From: Trichormus sp. M33_DOE_039 | GTDB taxonomy: Bacteria; Cyanobacteriota; Cyanobacteriia; Cyanobacteriales; Nostocaceae | Length of the DNA: 64,000 nt | Assembly: GCA_015296085.1 (NCBI GenBank) | Contig: DVDT01000018.1 | Coordinates: forward strand, 1 to 64,000 | Direction: 5' to 3' | Part shown: piece by piece, positions 61,541 to 64,000 of the stretch | How the letters are laid out: every line of letters begins with the position of its first letter | How positions within the stretch are numbered: position 1 is the first letter of the stretch | Translations under genes and position numbers: made by a program | Notes under the pieces: model-generated | Told to the model about the DNA's origin: nothing | What the model saw: the letters and a program-made list of their open reading frames with translations, nothing else | The model's database searches: none

Positions 61541-62143
61541 ATGACAACATTTACAAAACCGAAATTAACCTTTGAGCAGTTTCTTGATCAATGTCCAGAG
61601 GAAGGTTTTTATGAACTTGTGGATGGGGAAATAGTAGAAGTGCGTTCAACTAGAAATCATGATGATGTCGCTGATTTTATTATGTTTGGCTTCTATGATG
61701 AAATTAGGCGATTGAATTTAAATTTTGTAGTAAATAAAACAGCAGTTTTTAGAACTGTAACTGCTAATGGTATAGAACAAGCACGCAAGCCTGATGTTAG
61801 CGTTATAGATAGAGATTTATGGCGTGCAGATCGTTCGGCTTATGCTGCACTTAATCAACCTATTCAGTTAGCTGTAGAAGTGACATCAACTAATTGGGAA
61901 GATGACTATATTGATAAATTGGATGAATATCAAAGATTAGGTATTCCTGAATATTGGATTGTGGATTATTTGGCAATTGGTGACAGGAAATATTTAGGAC
62001 AACCTAAAGAAGCAACAGTATTTGTATTTTTATTAAATCCTGATGGTGAATATGAACGTACATCTTTTAAAGGTGCTGATTTAATCATCTCTAGAACTTT
62101 TCCAGAATTAAAGCTGACAGCAGAACAAGTTTTAACAGCTTAG
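61541..62143 (+). CDS. Uma2 family endonuclease-like protein inside the transporter operon
   Basis: 200 residues from ATG 61541, behind GAGG. Layout: LTFEQFLDQCPEEGFYELVDGEIVEV at the start, ARKPDVSVI with the first catalytic Asp, QLAVEVTSTNWEDDY with E-x-T in place of ExK, then YQRLGIPEYWIVDY. All are typical of Uma2 (PD-(D/E)xK fold). The gene lies 53 bp after LivH and 23 bp before LivM, on the same strand, so it is probably co-transcribed. It has no known link with transport and looks like an insertion. Confidence 0.9.
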   Translation: MTTFTKPKLTFEQFLDQCPEEGFYELVDGEIVEVRSTRNHDDVADFIMFGFYDEIRRLNLNFVVNKTAVFRTVTANGIEQARKPDVSVIDRDLWRADRSAYAALNQPIQLAVEVTSTNWEDDYIDKLDEYQRLGIPEYWIVDYLAIGDRKYLGQPKEATVFVFLLNPDGEYERTSFKGADLIISRTFPELKLTAEQVLTA

Positions 62144-62166
62144 AATTTTATTAAGCAATTTAAGCA

Positions 62167-63108
62167 ATGGCTGAATTTTTCTCGACTTATGGCTCACTCA
62201 TTGTTTCAATGGTGTTAGGAGCTTTACTCGGACTCTCGCTTTACCTACCCTTGATGGCTGGACAATTATCTTTAGCTAGTCCGGGATTTTATGCTTTAGG
62301 TGGTTATATTGCGGCGATTTTATCAACCACAGTATTTAAGAATAATAGTGATTTATTCCCCATTCACTTGTTGTTATTGGAGATGTTAATCGCTGGGGTA
62401 GTTTCTGGTTTATTGGGTATAGCCATAGGAATTCCAGCTTTAAGATTACGGGGAATATATCTAGCGATCGCGACAATTGCATTTGTAGAAGTTTTGCGCG
62501 TTCTTTCCCTAAACTGGGAAATTACAGGCGGTGCTGTAGGGATTTTTGCTATCCCTCAACCCTTCCAAACCCAAATAGAATATTTATGGGTAGCTTTACC
62601 ATTACTATTAATTAGTATGGTCTTATTTTATCGCTTAGAACGGGTACGGATTGGTAGAGCATTTACTGCAATTAGAGAAGATGAACTAGCTGCTGGTGCA
62701 ATGGGAATTAACCCAACTTACTATAAAGTTTTAGCTTTTACATTAGGGGCAATTTTAGCTGGGATTGTCGGTGCAGTTAGCGCGCATTTTCTCAACACTT
62801 GGAATGCACGTCAAGGCACATTTGATGCAAGTATTATTTATTTAACTTTTGTGTTAATTGGTGGTTCAAGAACTTTCTTAGGTTCAGTTGTAGGTGGTAT
62901 GGTATTTACAGCTTTACCAGAAGTTTTACGCGGGTTAGCTGATACGGGTGGTTTTCCTGTGTGGCTAGCGCAATTTCTTCGAGATGGGAGATTAATTATT
63001 TTTGGGTTATTGATAGTCATAGGTACAATTTTCTTTCCTCAAGGTTTGATCACTCCTGAAATTTTTAGAGTTGGTAAAGCGAAAAATAGAGAAAGAAGGG
63101 AACAGTAA
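62167..63108 (+). CDS. branched-chain amino acid-type ABC transporter permease (LivM-like)
   Basis: 313 residues with eight to ten membrane segments. SLYLPLMAGQLSLASPGFYALGGYIAA and GIPALRLRGIYLAIATIAFVEVLRV are LivM hallmarks. The coupling loop reads AIREDELAAGAMGINPTYYK, and GGSRTFLGSVVGGMVFTALPE closes the conserved region. Partner of the LivH-like permease. It follows the Uma2 gene by 23 bp and is 29 bp before the ATPase. Confidence 0.93.
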   Translation: MAEFFSTYGSLIVSMVLGALLGLSLYLPLMAGQLSLASPGFYALGGYIAAILSTTVFKNNSDLFPIHLLLLEMLIAGVVSGLLGIAIGIPALRLRGIYLAIATIAFVEVLRVLSLNWEITGGAVGIFAIPQPFQTQIEYLWVALPLLLISMVLFYRLERVRIGRAFTAIREDELAAGAMGINPTYYKVLAFTLGAILAGIVGAVSAHFLNTWNARQGTFDASIIYLTFVLIGGSRTFLGSVVGGMVFTALPEVLRGLADTGGFPVWLAQFLRDGRLIIFGLLIVIGTIFFPQGLITPEIFRVGKAKNRERREQ

Positions 63109-63137
63109 ATCAAAAGTCAAAATTAAACAAGTCAAAA

Positions 63138-63929
63138 ATGTCTCAAACTATCGCCACAGACAAACAGCAAGCGATTTTAACAGCCAATTCACTCACTCGC
63201 CGTTTTGGTGGTTTAGTGGCGGTGAATAATGTATCTTTTACAGTTAATCAACATGAGATTTTTGGGTTAATTGGCCCTAACGGCGCAGGTAAAACAACTT
63301 TATTCAATTTAATTACAGCGTTGATTCCACTTTCTAGTGGCGAATTAATTTACAAAGGTCAAGAAATTTCACAACTGCGTTCCCATCAAATTGCTAGTTT
63401 AGGTATTGCCCGGACTTTTCAAAATATCCGCTTATTCGGGGAACTATCAGCATTAGAAAATGTCATTATTGCTCGACATTTACACACTAATAGTAGTATA
63501 GTTACAGGCGTTTTAGGATTACCACCAGCACCACAAGAAGAGAGTAAAAATAGACAGAAAGCATTAGAATTATTAGAGATGGTGGGATTAAGCGATCGCG
63601 CCGCAGAAAAGTCCCGAAATTTTGCCTATGGTGATCAGCGTCGCTTAGAAATTGCTCGTGCATTAGCTTTAGAACCGCAAATATTACTACTAGATGAACC
63701 GGCGGCGGGAATGAATCCTAGCGAAAAAGCACAACTCAGTGATTTTATTCGGAATATTCGCGATCGCTTCAATTTAACTATCATTATTATTGAGCATCAC
63801 GTCCCCTTAGTTATGGGATTATGCGACCGCATCGCTGTATTAGATTTTGGACAATTGATAGCCTTGGGTGAACCATCTGTAATTAGAAATGATCCAGCCG
63901 TAATTGAAGCTTATTTAGGTAATGAATGA
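63138..63929 (+). CDS. branched-chain amino acid-type ABC transporter ATP-binding protein (LivG-like)
   Basis: 263 residues. Walker A GPNGAGKTT near 47-55, the LivG-type sequence ARTFQNIRLFGELSALENV, a signature that reads FAYGDQRRLEIARAL (YGDQ instead of LSGGQ, normal in this family), Walker B ILLLDEPAAGMNP and the switch His in IIIEHHVPLV. It energises import with the two permeases. A LivF-like second ATPase would be expected after it, but the window ends 71 bp later and none has begun. Confidence 0.95.
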   Translation: MSQTIATDKQQAILTANSLTRRFGGLVAVNNVSFTVNQHEIFGLIGPNGAGKTTLFNLITALIPLSSGELIYKGQEISQLRSHQIASLGIARTFQNIRLFGELSALENVIIARHLHTNSSIVTGVLGLPPAPQEESKNRQKALELLEMVGLSDRAAEKSRNFAYGDQRRLEIARALALEPQILLLDEPAAGMNPSEKAQLSDFIRNIRDRFNLTIIIIEHHVPLVMGLCDRIAVLDFGQLIALGEPSVIRNDPAVIEAYLGNE

Positions 63930-63944
63930 GCAACTGGATAAACT

Positions 63945-63977
63945 AGATACCCGACTTTTTTGAGAAGTTAGGTATCT
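63945..63977 (+). terminator. imperfect hairpin after the LivG-like gene
   Basis: AGATACC with GGTATCT, extended by GACTT/AAGTT around a T-rich loop. It may be a dispersed Nostoc hairpin repeat or a terminator. If it terminates, the operon ends without a LivF gene here. Confidence 0.45.
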
Positions 63978-64000
63978 GACGTTCATGATTTGCATTTACT

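Noticed and set aside
1-64000. tRNA and rRNA genes
   Set aside because: Intergenic regions were read for T-loop type sequences and rRNA-like blocks; none was convincing. A covariance-model search would be decisive.

Overview
The window looks like chromosome from a filamentous, heterocyst-forming cyanobacterium of the Nostoc/Anabaena/Trichormus group. Supporting signs are the many HIP1 octamers (GCGATCGC), heptanucleotide tandem repeats of the cyanobacterial STRR type (CCCCAAT/CCCCAGT and TAGTCAT/TAGTCAA), cyanobacterial families (DUF3155, DUF3611, a complex C cofactor-assembly protein, an Hps-like polysaccharide cluster) and a close relative of the Nostoc punctiforme dynamin-like protein BDLP. 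No tRNA, rRNA, CRISPR array, prophage or intact insertion sequence was recognised.

Layout. 0.1-18.6 kb is mainly housekeeping: an alpha/beta hydrolase, cobalamin-dependent methionine synthase (metH, with a repeat-derived insertion in one linker), a five-repeat peptidoglycan-binding protein, SbcC, two exported proteins that share a C-terminal domain (one with SLH repeats), a histidine kinase, DUF3155, the CCB-like protein, a PadR regulator, DUF3611 and serS. 18.6-20.7 kb holds an unknown internally duplicated gene, a small ORF and two toxin-antitoxin modules; the VapC-like toxin of the second carries an in-frame stop. 20.8-26.1 kb has rseP-nth, rpsN, aat and glmM. 26.4-32.9 kb is a surface-polysaccharide cluster: an HpsL-like membrane protein, an acyltransferase and three glycosyltransferases.

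33-51.5 kb is accessory and the most unusual part. It contains a five-gene minus-strand cluster built on two related substrate-binding domains, one fused to a VWA domain. It also has 1-Cys peroxiredoxin, a Uma2 nuclease, a STAND NTPase that seems to lack its C-terminal repeats, an orphan UPF0175 antitoxin beside a destroyed toxin gene, a DUF262-HNH protein, a VIT-VWA protein, and two dynamin-like GTPases, one fused to a J-domain.

51.6-59 kb is rich in sulfur/cysteine genes (cysC, cysK, an Rrf2 regulator divergent from cysE, and a Crp/Fnr-type regulator), with a thioredoxin-like ferredoxin, a DUF5331-like protein and a methyltransferase between them. From 59.1 kb to the right edge runs a branched-chain-type amino-acid ABC transporter (binding protein, two permeases, one ATPase) interrupted by a Uma2 gene.

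Dispersed repeats recur throughout: STRR heptamers that supply stop codons, long and short forms of one interspersed repeat, a nested repeat pair at 53.6-53.9 kb, and repeat-derived in-frame segments in metH and the DUF5331-like gene. Starts were moved from the longest ORF where a ribosome binding site, signal peptide or gene overlap favoured another codon. All functional calls come from motif recognition by eye, not database searches.
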